Assembly: GCA_023415915.1 (NCBI GenBank)
Contig: JAEZIZ010000144.1
Coordinates: 1-9,160 of the forward strand
Source: Bacillota bacterium
Lineage (GTDB): Bacteria; Bacillota; Clostridia; Christensenellales; SZUA-584
Direction of reading: 5' to 3'
DNA: 9,160 nt
This document shows positions 1 through 6,960 of the stretch, piece after piece; position 1 is the stretch's first letter; every line of letters begins with the position of its first letter. The notes beneath the pieces were generated by a model, which saw nothing but the letters and a program-made list of their open reading frames with translations, had not been told where the DNA came from and did no database searches. The position numbers and the translations under genes were made by a program.

Positions 1-77
1 TGGAGAGATGGATTACCCCCATTATCCTCATATTTGAATCGAGCTTTATATCTACTTCTTTCGGTTTTTCAAATGAA

Positions 78-111
78 AAACCCCGTTTTTCGTTTATTGA
101 AAACAGGGTTT
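78..111 (+). terminator. Long AT/GC hairpin, possible (bidirectional) terminator
   Basis: The sequence AAACCC-C-GTTTT (78-89) pairs with AAAAC-A-GGGTTT (100-111), giving eleven base pairs, one C/A mismatch and a ten-base loop. On the + strand only three T follow the stem. On the - strand the stem runs into TTTTT, so it could stop transcription coming from the right as well. It probably belongs to the 3' end of a gene left of the window. Which frame of bases 1-77 is the end of that gene cannot be decided: two of the + frames stay open through this region. Confidence 0.4.
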
Positions 112-123
112 ATCGACAGTCTG

Positions 124-147
124 AAGCGGCTATAAGCCGTTTTTTTT
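124..147 (+). terminator. Rho-independent terminator
   Basis: CGGCT (127-131) and AGCCG (135-139) form a perfect five-base-pair stem closed by an ATA loop. The stem can be extended by A-T and G-T pairs at its base and is followed by eight T (140-147). This is the classic intrinsic terminator layout for rightward transcription. It separates whatever lies left of the window from the CRISPR-Cas locus. Confidence 0.65.
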
Positions 148-180
148 GTGCTGTGAGACAGGCGGAAAGGTAAGCCTTGC

Positions 181-251
181 GGGCGGGTGCGGAGACCCGC
201 CCCTACGATAAGAAAGAAGCGTCACGGCGTGTAGGGGCGGTCTTTGACCGC
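181..251. repeat. GC-rich palindromic repeat element (REP/MITE-like)
   Basis: Three nested inverted repeats are packed into about 70 bases. GGGCGGGT (181-188) pairs with ACCCGCCC (195-202) around a six-base loop. CCGCCCCTAC (197-206) is the exact reverse complement of GTAGGGGCGG (231-240). GCGGTC (237-242) pairs with GACCGC (246-251) around TTT. Units built on GTAGGGGCGG with pairing arms are, as I recall, common dispersed intergenic repeats in Clostridia; that is family knowledge and not shown by this window, which has one copy only. No open frame is associated with it. Confidence 0.5.
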
Positions 252-310
252 TGATATACCCCATTATGTTACAATAAAACAAATTATAGTAAAACATATA
301 ATTCTGTTCA

Positions 311-343
311 GCTGAAGGATGTGCGTTGCGTGATAGAGGTGCG
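311..343 (+). pseudogene. Possible relic fragment of a cas5 gene
   Basis: Bases 311-343 match bases 3978-4010 inside cas5 at 27 of 33 positions without gaps. In the same reading frame both give a peptide of the form LKDVRxVIE. The downstream bases of the same frame (383-430) give a run with RR and a nearby GK that could correspond to the RRLRAGQ segment of Cas5, but that part is weak. The frame ends at TGA 458-460. It may be the eroded remains of a second cas5, or a coincidence. Only the first 33 bases give real support. Confidence 0.3.
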
Positions 344-830
344 TCAATTGGGAAATCCGTTCACCGTAGTTCTGGATATTATCATGATTCTGGACCGCCG
401 CATCAAAATTGGGAAAGCGCCTACTAATGCTGTTGTAAAGACGTGTCAAAGTGTCACGTGAGCCACCCCACGCTGCCTGTGGATGTCGGCACGGACGAGT
501 ATTGCAGTATAAACGGTGGAAGTGTTTCCGCACACAGAGTACGTCGAGTGTTGTTGTCTACTCTCGCGGGAAAGTATGAAGGGTCTCCGAGCCGGTTGTA
601 CGTGATTTGTGGTCTAGCTCAGGCTATCCGTTTTATGCATTTGCCAGACCGTATGCCCTTGTTTTGTGGCCGTTAAAATATACTCATGTTTTAAAGCAAG
701 AAACAGCGGTTTTAGAAGCCGCCGATTGCGTGCTTATAAAAGCTCCAATTCATTTTTCTCCTTGAAAAATCCAAAAATCTGTTAAGTATCTAACAAATGA
801 CCAATTAATCAAAAATCATGTCTTTTGTTA

Positions 831-859
831 TTGCATCTGTAAAAACAATGGAATAATAT
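831..859 (+). promoter_or_regulatory. Candidate sigma-A type promoter for cas3
   Basis: TTGCAT (831-836) and TAATAT (854-859) are spaced by 17 bases. They lie about 60 bases before the cas3 ATG, in a strongly AT-rich stretch. Both boxes match consensus only partly (three of six and four of six). GTATCTA (786-792) upstream and TAGATAC (861-867) at the expected transcription start are reverse complements of each other and could be operator half-sites. That is speculative. Confidence 0.3.
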
Positions 860-917
860 GTAGATACATGCTGAAAGTAAGATTGATGCCAATAATTAAT
901 TAATATTGGATTGGAAA

Positions 918-3095
918 ATGAAAAAGGAACTGGCAGCACATATCAGTGATGATGGTCGAATTCAAACTATAAAAGACCACTTAAAAAAAACGGCTGAGAC
1001 CGCCAAAGCTTTTGCAGGTCGCTTTGGAGCCGGTGAAGATGCTTATTTGTGCGGCTTGGTACATGACATTGGTAAGTATTCAGAGGCATTTCAAAAGCGT
1101 ATCTATAAGGAAAGCAACAAAAGAGTGGATCATTCGAGTGCGGGAGCGGTTGAGCTGAAAAAGCGTTTCGGCAACCGGGGACGAATGTTGGCTTACTGTG
1201 TCGCGGGGCATCATACCGGACTTCCGGATGGAGGTACTTCATCGGACACCGAGGATGAACCATCGCTTTGCGGAAGACTGCAGCGTGAATTGGAGCCATA
1301 TCATCAATTTCAGTACGATATTGATATTCCAGCATTGATAAAACCTGAATTGAATCTTGTGGATGCAGGGGTGTTAACATATCCGTTTTATATACGGATG
1401 CTTTATTCCTGCCTTGTAGATGCAGATTTTTTAAATACGGAAACGTTCATGCAGGGCGAAGCGCGCAAGCCCGTTTATGAGGACCTGAATGCGTTGAGTA
1501 TAAAGATGGACACAAAAATCGCGGAGTTGAATAAAAAAACAGCGGCAGCCCTGCACAACCCGGCCCCGTCACAGAACGATATTATAAATATTAAACGCGG
1601 CGAGATATTACAGTGCTGCATAGACGGAGCGGAAGAAAAGCGCGGCCTATTTACATTAACCGTACCTACTGGCGGCGGCAAGACGCTGTCATCGCTGGCT
1701 TTTGCGTTAAAGCACGCAGTAAAGCACGGCATGCAGCGTATTATCTATGTGATACCTTATAACTCTATCATCGAACAGAATGCTAAGGTGTTCGAGGACG
1801 TTATGGGTACGCGCAATGTGCTGCAGCATCATTCGGGTATCGATTACAATGACAGCGAGGGCGATATATTCTCATACAAGCGGCTTGCGACGGAAAACTG
1901 GGATATGCCCGTTGTAGTAACAACAGCTGTCCAATTCTTTGAGTCGTTGTTTGCCAACAAAAGCTCAACGTGCAGAAAGCTACATAATATTACCGATAGC
2001 GTAATCATATTTGACGAAGCGCAGCTGCTTCCGATTCAATATCTTAAGCCATGTACGATGGCTATTGCCGAGTTGGTAACGAACTATGGTTGTACTGCGG
2101 TTTTATGCAGCGCGACGCAGCCAGCACTTAGTCGATTTCTCGGAAGGCTTGAAATCCGGGAGCTGTATGGGCAAGCGCGCGAAGCGTTTCCTGTATTCAA
2201 ACGGGCGGCTATTCGATTTATCGGCGAGTTGGACGACGATATGCTCGCGCAGCGGATTAACGAAGAACGGCAGGTTCTATGCGTGGTGTCGACACGGAAG
2301 CAGGCCCAAGCTGTATTCGCGCGGATTAAGGAGGAGGGCGCGTATCATCTTTCAACATTCATGGTTCCTGTGCACCGGCAAGCGGTGCTGGCTGAAATCC
2401 GGCAAAGGCTGAAAGATAAGAAACCGTGCCGTGTTATTTCGACGAGCCTGATAGAAGCGGGAGTAGATGTGGATTTTCCGGTAGTGTACCGTGCGGAGGC
2501 AGGATTGGATTCACTGATACAAGCAGCCGGGCGATGCAACCGCGAAGGCAAACAACCCGGAATTTGCCCGGTATATGTGTTCAAACCTGAAGCAAAATAC
2601 CGTCTGCCCGCAATACTTGAAAGGCCGATCGGCGTGATGAGGTCGATAGCCAATCAATTTGACGACGCGACTTCGATTGAGGCTATAGAGGCGTATTTCA
2701 ATGAGCTATACGTTGTGCAGGGCGATGGAGTGGATTCAAAGAATATCGTCAAACGCTTCGAGAAGGGCCGCGGTTCCATGAATTTCCCGTTCGCCTCCGT
2801 TGCAAAGGACTTTAAGCTGATCGACGAAAACACACGGCCTGTTGTTATACCGTATGACGAAAAAGCAAAGGGGATGATTGAAAAACTTAAAGCCGGGGAG
2901 CGCACCCGCGAGCTGCTGCGCGGTATTCAGATGTATACGGTGAATGTTTACGACAGTAATTACAAAGCGATTTTCAGTACAGGCAGCATGCAGCCGCTGG
3001 ATAATGAGCTTGCTATTCTTATAGACATGGGCAAATACAGTAGAAAAACTGGGCTTATTGCTAACACAGACGGTGGGCAGGCAGTATTTAGCTGA
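918..3095 (+). CDS. cas3: Type I-C CRISPR-associated helicase/nuclease Cas3
   Basis: Cas3 is recruited by the DNA-bound Cascade complex, where it nicks and then unwinds and degrades the displaced strand. The protein is 725 residues from ATG 918, a normal size for I-C Cas3. The N-terminal HD nuclease shows H49-D50 in LVHDIGKYSEAF, H72 in DHSSAG and H98-H99 in GHHTG. The superfamily 2 helicase follows: Walker A PTGGGKT (K255), a DEAQ box (D366-Q369), SAT (398-400) and QAAGRCNREG (535-544). The C-terminal end is complete. A TTG at 906 in the same frame would add four residues, but neither start has a strong ribosome binding site (GGATTGG at 909-914 is weak). ATG 918 fits the usual I-C N-terminus (AHISDDGR) better. 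The gene is separated from cas5 by an AT-rich island, so it is probably transcribed from its own promoter. Confidence 0.96.
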   Translation: MKKELAAHISDDGRIQTIKDHLKKTAETAKAFAGRFGAGEDAYLCGLVHDIGKYSEAFQKRIYKESNKRVDHSSAGAVELKKRFGNRGRMLAYCVAGHHTGLPDGGTSSDTEDEPSLCGRLQRELEPYHQFQYDIDIPALIKPELNLVDAGVLTYPFYIRMLYSCLVDADFLNTETFMQGEARKPVYEDLNALSIKMDTKIAELNKKTAAALHNPAPSQNDIINIKRGEILQCCIDGAEEKRGLFTLTVPTGGGKTLSSLAFALKHAVKHGMQRIIYVIPYNSIIEQNAKVFEDVMGTRNVLQHHSGIDYNDSEGDIFSYKRLATENWDMPVVVTTAVQFFESLFANKSSTCRKLHNITDSVIIFDEAQLLPIQYLKPCTMAIAELVTNYGCTAVLCSATQPALSRFLGRLEIRELYGQAREAFPVFKRAAIRFIGELDDDMLAQRINEERQVLCVVSTRKQAQAVFARIKEEGAYHLSTFMVPVHRQAVLAEIRQRLKDKKPCRVISTSLIEAGVDVDFPVVYRAEAGLDSLIQAAGRCNREGKQPGICPVYVFKPEAKYRLPAILERPIGVMRSIANQFDDATSIEAIEAYFNELYVVQGDGVDSKNIVKRFEKGRGSMNFPFASVAKDFKLIDENTRPVVIPYDEKAKGMIEKLKAGERTRELLRGIQMYTVNVYDSNYKAIFSTGSMQPLDNELAILIDMGKYSRKTGLIANTDGGQAVFS

Positions 3096-3174
3096 ATGAT
3101 TCAGATTAAAAATGACGTTGGCTTATTATTATATAAGTGTGGTTATATAGTAACAGATTAAGAGGTTCCCTAAT

Positions 3175-3459
3175 ATGAAGATTATATATAAAATCACTTA
3201 CCCGAATGGGAAAATATATATCGGTAAGGATTTAACTGATACTATTAATTATTTTGGAAGTGCAAATAGTAAGCTGATTGAAAAAGATTTTACAAGAGAG
3301 CAAAAAAGAGATTTCACTATCAGAAAAGAAATTCTGTGGGAATCAGAAATAGCCTCAGATAAAGAAGTTAGTCATAAGGAAGTAGAATATATAAAGCATT
3401 ATCAATCAAATAACCCCAATATTGGATATAATCGATGGCCCAAATATAAGGTATATTAA
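3175..3459 (+). CDS. Small GIY-YIG family nuclease between cas3 and cas5
   Basis: This 94-residue protein has the core of a GIY-YIG nuclease domain near its N-terminus: a degenerate first motif (IIYKI, Y5), then NGKIYIG (residues 11-17), an INYFGS turn (24-29), a basic helix with R50 and E52, glutamates in a KEVEYI helix (68-73), and a closing NIGYN (82-86). The domain fills the whole protein, with no DNA-binding extension. AGAGG at 3161-3165 is nine bases before the ATG. Bases 3181-3300 hold 32 G+C in 120 (27%), against 34 in 60 (57%) in a cas8c stretch (4681-4740), which suggests separate acquisition. It is not a standard I-C gene. It could be a free-standing homing-type nuclease, a passenger, or an accessory factor. 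The family call is good; its role is unknown. Confidence 0.8.
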   Translation: MKIIYKITYPNGKIYIGKDLTDTINYFGSANSKLIEKDFTREQKRDFTIRKEILWESEIASDKEVSHKEVEYIKHYQSNNPNIGYNRWPKYKVY

Positions 3460-3604
3460 ATTATATATATAGAAATATACAATTAATAGATGATCTATAA
3501 AACAATAAATTTGAGATATTTCACTGCATCTCTTGGTTTACCCAGTAGTTTCGTATATTTTTTAAAAACACATGTTTGTCCATAATTTAACACACTTAAT
3601 GGAA

Positions 3605-3610
3605 TATAAT
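3605..3610 (+). promoter_or_regulatory. Perfect -10 box ahead of the cas5-cas2 operon
   Basis: TATAAT at 3605-3610 lies about 45 bases before the cas5 start, in an AT-rich gap of nearly 200 bases. No good -35 box sits at 16-18 bases spacing; TTGTCC (3576-3581) is 23 bases away. The box would give the effector and adaptation genes a transcript independent of cas3. The rest of the 3460-3657 gap shows only a weak inverted repeat (GAGAT 3513-3517 with ATCTC 3528-3532) and no clear terminator after the GIY-YIG gene, so read-through is also possible. Confidence 0.35.
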
Positions 3611-3641
3611 GGTCATAATCACGGACACGTATTAAATAAAG

Positions 3642-3648
3642 AAAGGAG
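3642..3648 (+). promoter_or_regulatory. Ribosome binding site that sets the cas5 start
   Basis: AAAGGAG is followed directly by a TTG at 3649, which is too close to be used. A second in-frame TTG at 3658 is nine bases away. The choice of 3658 also gives the usual Cas5c N-terminus, GYGIKLEVWG. Confidence 0.75.
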
Positions 3649-3657
3649 TTGAAGGGT

Positions 3658-4314
3658 TTGGGCTACGGGATAAAGTTGGAGGTCTGGGGCGAGTATGCAC
3701 TGTTTACGCGCCCAGAGATGAAAACGGAACGCGTGAGCTACGATGTGATTACGCCTTCGGCGGCGCGCGGCATTATCGAGGCGATCTACTGGAAGCCGGC
3801 TATTCGCTGGATAATCGACCGAATACATGTGCTAAAGCCGATACAGTTTACGAACGTCCGGCGCAACGAAGTGTCGTCCAAGCTGTCGGCCGTAAACGCC
3901 CGGTCGGCCATGGCGGGCACGGCGGAAGTAAAGCCCATAATCACTGCGCAGGACATACAGCAGCGCGCGTCAATGCTGCTTAAGGACGTGCGTTATGTGA
4001 TAGAGGCGCACTTCGAAATGACTGACAAGGCGGGGCCGGACGACACGCCGGAAAAGCACTACAATGTCGCGCTGCGGCGATTGCGCGCAGGACAGTGTTT
4101 TCACCAGCCGTGCTTCGGCTGCCGCGAGTTTCCGGCGCATTTCGCCATTGTGGAGGGTGCGATACCCGAAGGTGAGCGGCCGGAGGACAGAGATTTGGGC
4201 TATATGCTTTACGACATGGACTTCTCAAACATGCGCGATATCCGGCCGGTATTCTTCCGTGCGGTGATGAAGGGCGGCGTCATCGACCTTTCGGACTGCG
4301 AGGTGAAACGATGA
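3658..4314 (+). CDS. cas5: Type I-C Cas5 (Cas5c/Cas5d), crRNA-processing endoribonuclease
   Basis: In type I-C, which lacks Cas6, Cas5 cuts the repeat hairpin in pre-crRNA and stays bound to the 11-nt 5' handle in Cascade. The protein is 218 residues from TTG 3658. It begins with GYGIKLEVWGEYALFTRPE and contains TPSAARGIIEAIYWKPAIRW (32-51). Y44 here aligns with the catalytic tyrosine known from Bacillus halodurans Cas5d (Y46). K133-H134, in EKHYNVALRR, are the likely counterparts of its lysine-histidine pair. GQCFHQPCFGCREF (145-158) is a family signature. The stop overlaps the cas8c start as ATGA, so translation is coupled. Nothing indicates damage. Confidence 0.96.
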   Translation: MGYGIKLEVWGEYALFTRPEMKTERVSYDVITPSAARGIIEAIYWKPAIRWIIDRIHVLKPIQFTNVRRNEVSSKLSAVNARSAMAGTAEVKPIITAQDIQQRASMLLKDVRYVIEAHFEMTDKAGPDDTPEKHYNVALRRLRAGQCFHQPCFGCREFPAHFAIVEGAIPEGERPEDRDLGYMLYDMDFSNMRDIRPVFFRAVMKGGVIDLSDCEVKR

Positions 4315-6077
4315 TACTGCAGGCGTTGGTAGACTATTACGACATACTTGCGAGGGACGGAAAGATATCCAGGCCGGGCTACTGCAAAGCGGGCGTGTCT
4401 TTCGCATTGGATCTGTCGGAGGACGGCAAGTTGATAAGCCTTGTGCCGCTGAAACAGGAAAAGCAGATCGGAAAAAAGATTGTGGAGGCGCCTCAATCGC
4501 TGGAAGTGCCGGAACAGGTTAAACGGTCTGTGGGTATTAGCAGCAACTTTCTTTGTGACAACTCGGGCTATGTACTGGGCATTGACTCCAAGGGCAAACC
4601 GGAGCGCACGCGGCAATGTTTTGAGGCGTTTAAGGAGCTGCATCATAAGGTGCTGGACGGCGTAGATAGCATGCCCGCAAAGGCTGTTCTGCGCTTTCTG
4701 GACGATTGGGATCCGGAAAAGGCATCGGAATGCGCCGAGATACGGGACAAGCTGGAAGCGCTGACCGCGGGCGGTAATATCGTATTCCGCTTGCCGGGTC
4801 GGTGCTATGCGCAGGACGAACCAGCTATCCGCCGGGCATGGGAGGCGTACAAACAGCCTTCGGACGACGCGCCGGTGATGCAGTGCCTAGTGACAGGGCA
4901 GGAGGAGCCGGTGGCACGGCTGCATCCCAGCATAAAGGGCGTAAAGGGCGGGCAGCCGACGGGAGTGTCCATAGTTTCATTCAACGCGCGCGCATATGAG
5001 TCGTACGGGCGTGACGAACAGCAGGGACAAAACGCGCCGGTTGGCAGATACGCGGCGTTTGCCTACACAACCGCTCTTAACTATCTGCTGGCAGATTCGG
5101 ATCACAGGCAGACCTACGGGGATACCACTGTGGTTTACTGGGCGCACACCGGCGACCCCATATACCGCCACGTCGCGAATTGCTTCATCAATCCACCGGA
5201 CGGGGAGCCGCAAGTGGATGACGACGCGGAATTGCTTGCGCGAGACGTGTTTGAAAAGCTCATCAGCGGCAAGATGGTGTCACAGGGCGCAGAGCAGGAA
5301 GTTATAGACCGTAACATGCCGTTTTACGTGCTGGGGCTTGCGCCCAACGCCGCGCGGCTTTCGGTGCGTTTCTTCCTGAGAGGCACCTTCGGACAGTTTA
5401 TCGTCAATATGAAGGCGCATCACGATGCGCTGGAAATCGAGCATGCGCCGGGCGATAAGAAATACCTGTCGCTGTGGAGGCTGATGCAGGAGACGGTACC
5501 GCCCAGTTCCAAAGACAAGGCGGCTTCGCCGCTGCTTTCAGGCGCAGTGCTGCGCAGCATATTCTCCGGACAACCATATCCGGAGCTGCTGTTCAACAGC
5601 GTGATGACGCGCATCCGAGCGGAGCACGACGTGAGCCGAGGCAAGGCGGCTATCATCAAGGCGTATCTGCTTAGAAAGTATAAAGATAAATATAAGGAGG
5701 TTTTGACGGTGTCTTTAAATGAGGATTGGGATAAAAAGCCCTATGTGCTGGGCAGGCTGTTCGCCGTATTGGAAAAGGCGCAGATGGAGGCAAATCCCGG
5801 CATTAACGCAACGATCAAGGATCGGTTTTTCACATCGGCGTGCGCGACGCCGGGAATGGTCTTTCCGCGCTTGATACAGCTTGCGAACCATCACACGGCC
5901 AAAGCTAAGTATGGCTATTCGATTGAAAAGAAAATAATTGATTTATTGGACAAGCTGGAGATACAGGACGATCCGTACCCTGCGCACTTGAGCCAACGGG
6001 AACAGGGCGAGTTCATACTCGGCTACTATCATCAAGTAAAAGCATTTTATACCAAAAAGGATAAGGAGGAAGAATAA
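4311..6077 (+). CDS. cas8c: Type I-C Cascade large subunit Cas8c (Csd1)
   Basis: Cas8c is the large subunit of I-C Cascade. It contacts the PAM and, with Cas11c, the target strands, and helps recruit Cas3. The product is 588 residues, the usual length of Csd1 proteins, and starts with MILQALVDYYDILARDG, typical of the family. Other family-like stretches are YCKAGVSFALDLSEDG (24-39) and SSNFLCDNSGYVLGID (77-92). The ATG overlaps the cas5 stop (ATGA), with GAGGTGA (4300-4306) as ribosome binding site inside cas5. The last 122 codons also encode Cas11c from an internal start. Assignment rests on overall sequence character; this family has no catalytic motif to check. Confidence 0.95.
   Translation: MILQALVDYYDILARDGKISRPGYCKAGVSFALDLSEDGKLISLVPLKQEKQIGKKIVEAPQSLEVPEQVKRSVGISSNFLCDNSGYVLGIDSKGKPERTRQCFEAFKELHHKVLDGVDSMPAKAVLRFLDDWDPEKASECAEIRDKLEALTAGGNIVFRLPGRCYAQDEPAIRRAWEAYKQPSDDAPVMQCLVTGQEEPVARLHPSIKGVKGGQPTGVSIVSFNARAYESYGRDEQQGQNAPVGRYAAFAYTTALNYLLADSDHRQTYGDTTVVYWAHTGDPIYRHVANCFINPPDGEPQVDDDAELLARDVFEKLISGKMVSQGAEQEVIDRNMPFYVLGLAPNAARLSVRFFLRGTFGQFIVNMKAHHDALEIEHAPGDKKYLSLWRLMQETVPPSSKDKAASPLLSGAVLRSIFSGQPYPELLFNSVMTRIRAEHDVSRGKAAIIKAYLLRKYKDKYKEVLTVSLNEDWDKKPYVLGRLFAVLEKAQMEANPGINATIKDRFFTSACATPGMVFPRLIQLANHHTAKAKYGYSIEKKIIDLLDKLEIQDDPYPAHLSQREQGEFILGYYHQVKAFYTKKDKEEE
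5694..5700 (+). promoter_or_regulatory. Internal ribosome binding site for cas11c within cas8c
   Basis: A full AAGGAGG lies inside the cas8c frame and is followed eight bases later by an in-frame GTG (5709). A TTG at 5703 is only two bases away and too close. The strength of this site is striking in a coding region and fits the known internal translation of the small subunit. Confidence 0.8.
5709..6077 (+). CDS. cas11c: Type I-C small subunit Cas11c, internal start in cas8c
   Basis: Type I-C Cascade contains several copies of a small subunit that is translated separately from the 3' part of cas8c, as shown for the Desulfovibrio vulgaris system. Here GTG 5709 is in the cas8c frame (codon 467) behind AAGGAGG. 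It gives 122 residues, roughly 14 kDa, beginning VSLNEDWDKKPYVLGRLFA; the YxLGRLFAVLEKAQ helix is typical of this domain. The product is largely helical and ends with a charged KKDKEEE tail. It shares its stop with Cas8c and leads directly into cas7. The internal start is inferred from sequence and family knowledge, not observed. Confidence 0.85.
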   Translation: MSLNEDWDKKPYVLGRLFAVLEKAQMEANPGINATIKDRFFTSACATPGMVFPRLIQLANHHTAKAKYGYSIEKKIIDLLDKLEIQDDPYPAHLSQREQGEFILGYYHQVKAFYTKKDKEEE

Positions 6078-6078
6078 A

Positions 6079-6960
6079 ATGACGATACAGAACAGATATG
6101 ATTTTGTTGTGCTGTTTGATGTAGAGAACGGCAACCCCAACGGCGACCCGGACGCGGGCAACATGCCGCGCATCGATCCGGAAACCGGACATGGCATAAT
6201 AACGGACGTATGCCTGAAGCGTAAGATTCGCAACTATGTGGAAACAGTGAAGGAAGGCGTCCCGGGTTATGAAATCTACATCAAGGATAACGTACCGCTT
6301 AACACAAGCGACAAACGCGCATTCGAATATCTCGGCGTGGATGATAAAACGGTTAAGGACAAGAAGAAAGACGATAAGGATATTGATCTAAAAATACGCG
6401 ACTTCATGTGCAAAAACTTTTTCGATATCCGCACGTTCGGCGCGGTGATGACAACTTTCGTCAAAGCGGCGCTCAACTGCGGCCAAGTGCGCGGGCCGGT
6501 GCAAATAGGTTTTGCCCGCAGCATAGAGCCGATAGTACAGCAGGAGGTCACAATTACACGCGTGGCAATCACGACGGAAGCCGACGCGGAGAAAAAGGGC
6601 ACGGAGATGGGCCGCAAATATGTGATCCCATATGCGCTGTACCGTGCTGAAGGCTTTGTATCCGCCAACCTTGCGCAGAAGGTGACAGGTTTTTCGGAAG
6701 ACGACCTTACGCTGCTTTGGGAAGCCATAGTCAACATGTTTGAGGATGACCATTCGGCGGCGCGAGGCAAGATGGCAGTAAGGGAGCTTATCGTGTTCAA
6801 GCACGACAGCGTATTTGGCAACGCGCCTTCCCACAAGCTGTTTGAAACCGTAACGGTAACGCCCAAAAAACCGGGACTGGCCCGCCAATACGGCGATTAT
6901 GACGTCAAAGTGGACACGAGCGCCGTTCCGGCAGGCGTCACCTGCAAACGCATGATATAA
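6079..6960 (+). CDS. cas7: Type I-C Cascade backbone Cas7 (Csd2)
   Basis: Cas7 polymerises along the crRNA spacer to form the backbone of Cascade. The 293-residue protein opens with NRYDFVVLFDVENGNPNGDP, the Csd2/Cas7 signature with a glycine- and asparagine-rich loop after the first RRM-like strand. TDVCLKRKIRNYV (42-54) and RTFGAVMTTF (118-127) are also typical. AAGGAGG (6063-6069) lies nine bases before ATG 6079, immediately after the cas8c stop, the strongest ribosome binding site in the operon. This fits the need for many Cas7 copies. The stop overlaps the cas4 start by one base (TAATG). The gene looks complete. Confidence 0.96.
   Translation: MTIQNRYDFVVLFDVENGNPNGDPDAGNMPRIDPETGHGIITDVCLKRKIRNYVETVKEGVPGYEIYIKDNVPLNTSDKRAFEYLGVDDKTVKDKKKDDKDIDLKIRDFMCKNFFDIRTFGAVMTTFVKAALNCGQVRGPVQIGFARSIEPIVQQEVTITRVAITTEADAEKKGTEMGRKYVIPYALYRAEGFVSANLAQKVTGFSEDDLTLLWEAIVNMFEDDHSAARGKMAVRELIVFKHDSVFGNAPSHKLFETVTVTPKKPGLARQYGDYDVKVDTSAVPAGVTCKRMI

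Larger units (their letters stand above)
252..905. other. Region without a supportable gene, possibly gene relics
   Basis: About 650 bases separate the palindromic element from cas3. Open frames exist here: 443-676 on the + strand from a GTG, 77 codons, and 264-533 on the - strand, 89 codons. Neither has a convincing ribosome binding site, they overlap each other, and I recognise neither translation. Base composition is moderate up to about 670 and strongly AT-rich from about 670 to 905. The first part contains a cas5-like stretch (311-343, listed separately). The last 80 bases look like a promoter region for cas3. Decayed coding DNA is the best guess for 300-670. Confidence 0.4.

Noticed and set aside
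2013..2024. DEAQ instead of DEAH/DEVH in the Cas3 helicase box, as a possible defect
   Set aside because: As far as I know DEAQ-type boxes occur in active type I-C Cas3 proteins, and all other helicase motifs are intact.
3096..3161. A 21-codon open frame starting with ATG immediately after the cas3 stop
   Set aside because: It is very short, sits in AT-rich DNA, has no ribosome binding site of its own and resembles nothing. Chance is the simplest reading.
3649..3657. TTG 3649 as cas5 start
   Set aside because: It directly abuts AAAGGAG with no spacer. TTG 3658 is nine bases away and gives the standard N-terminus.
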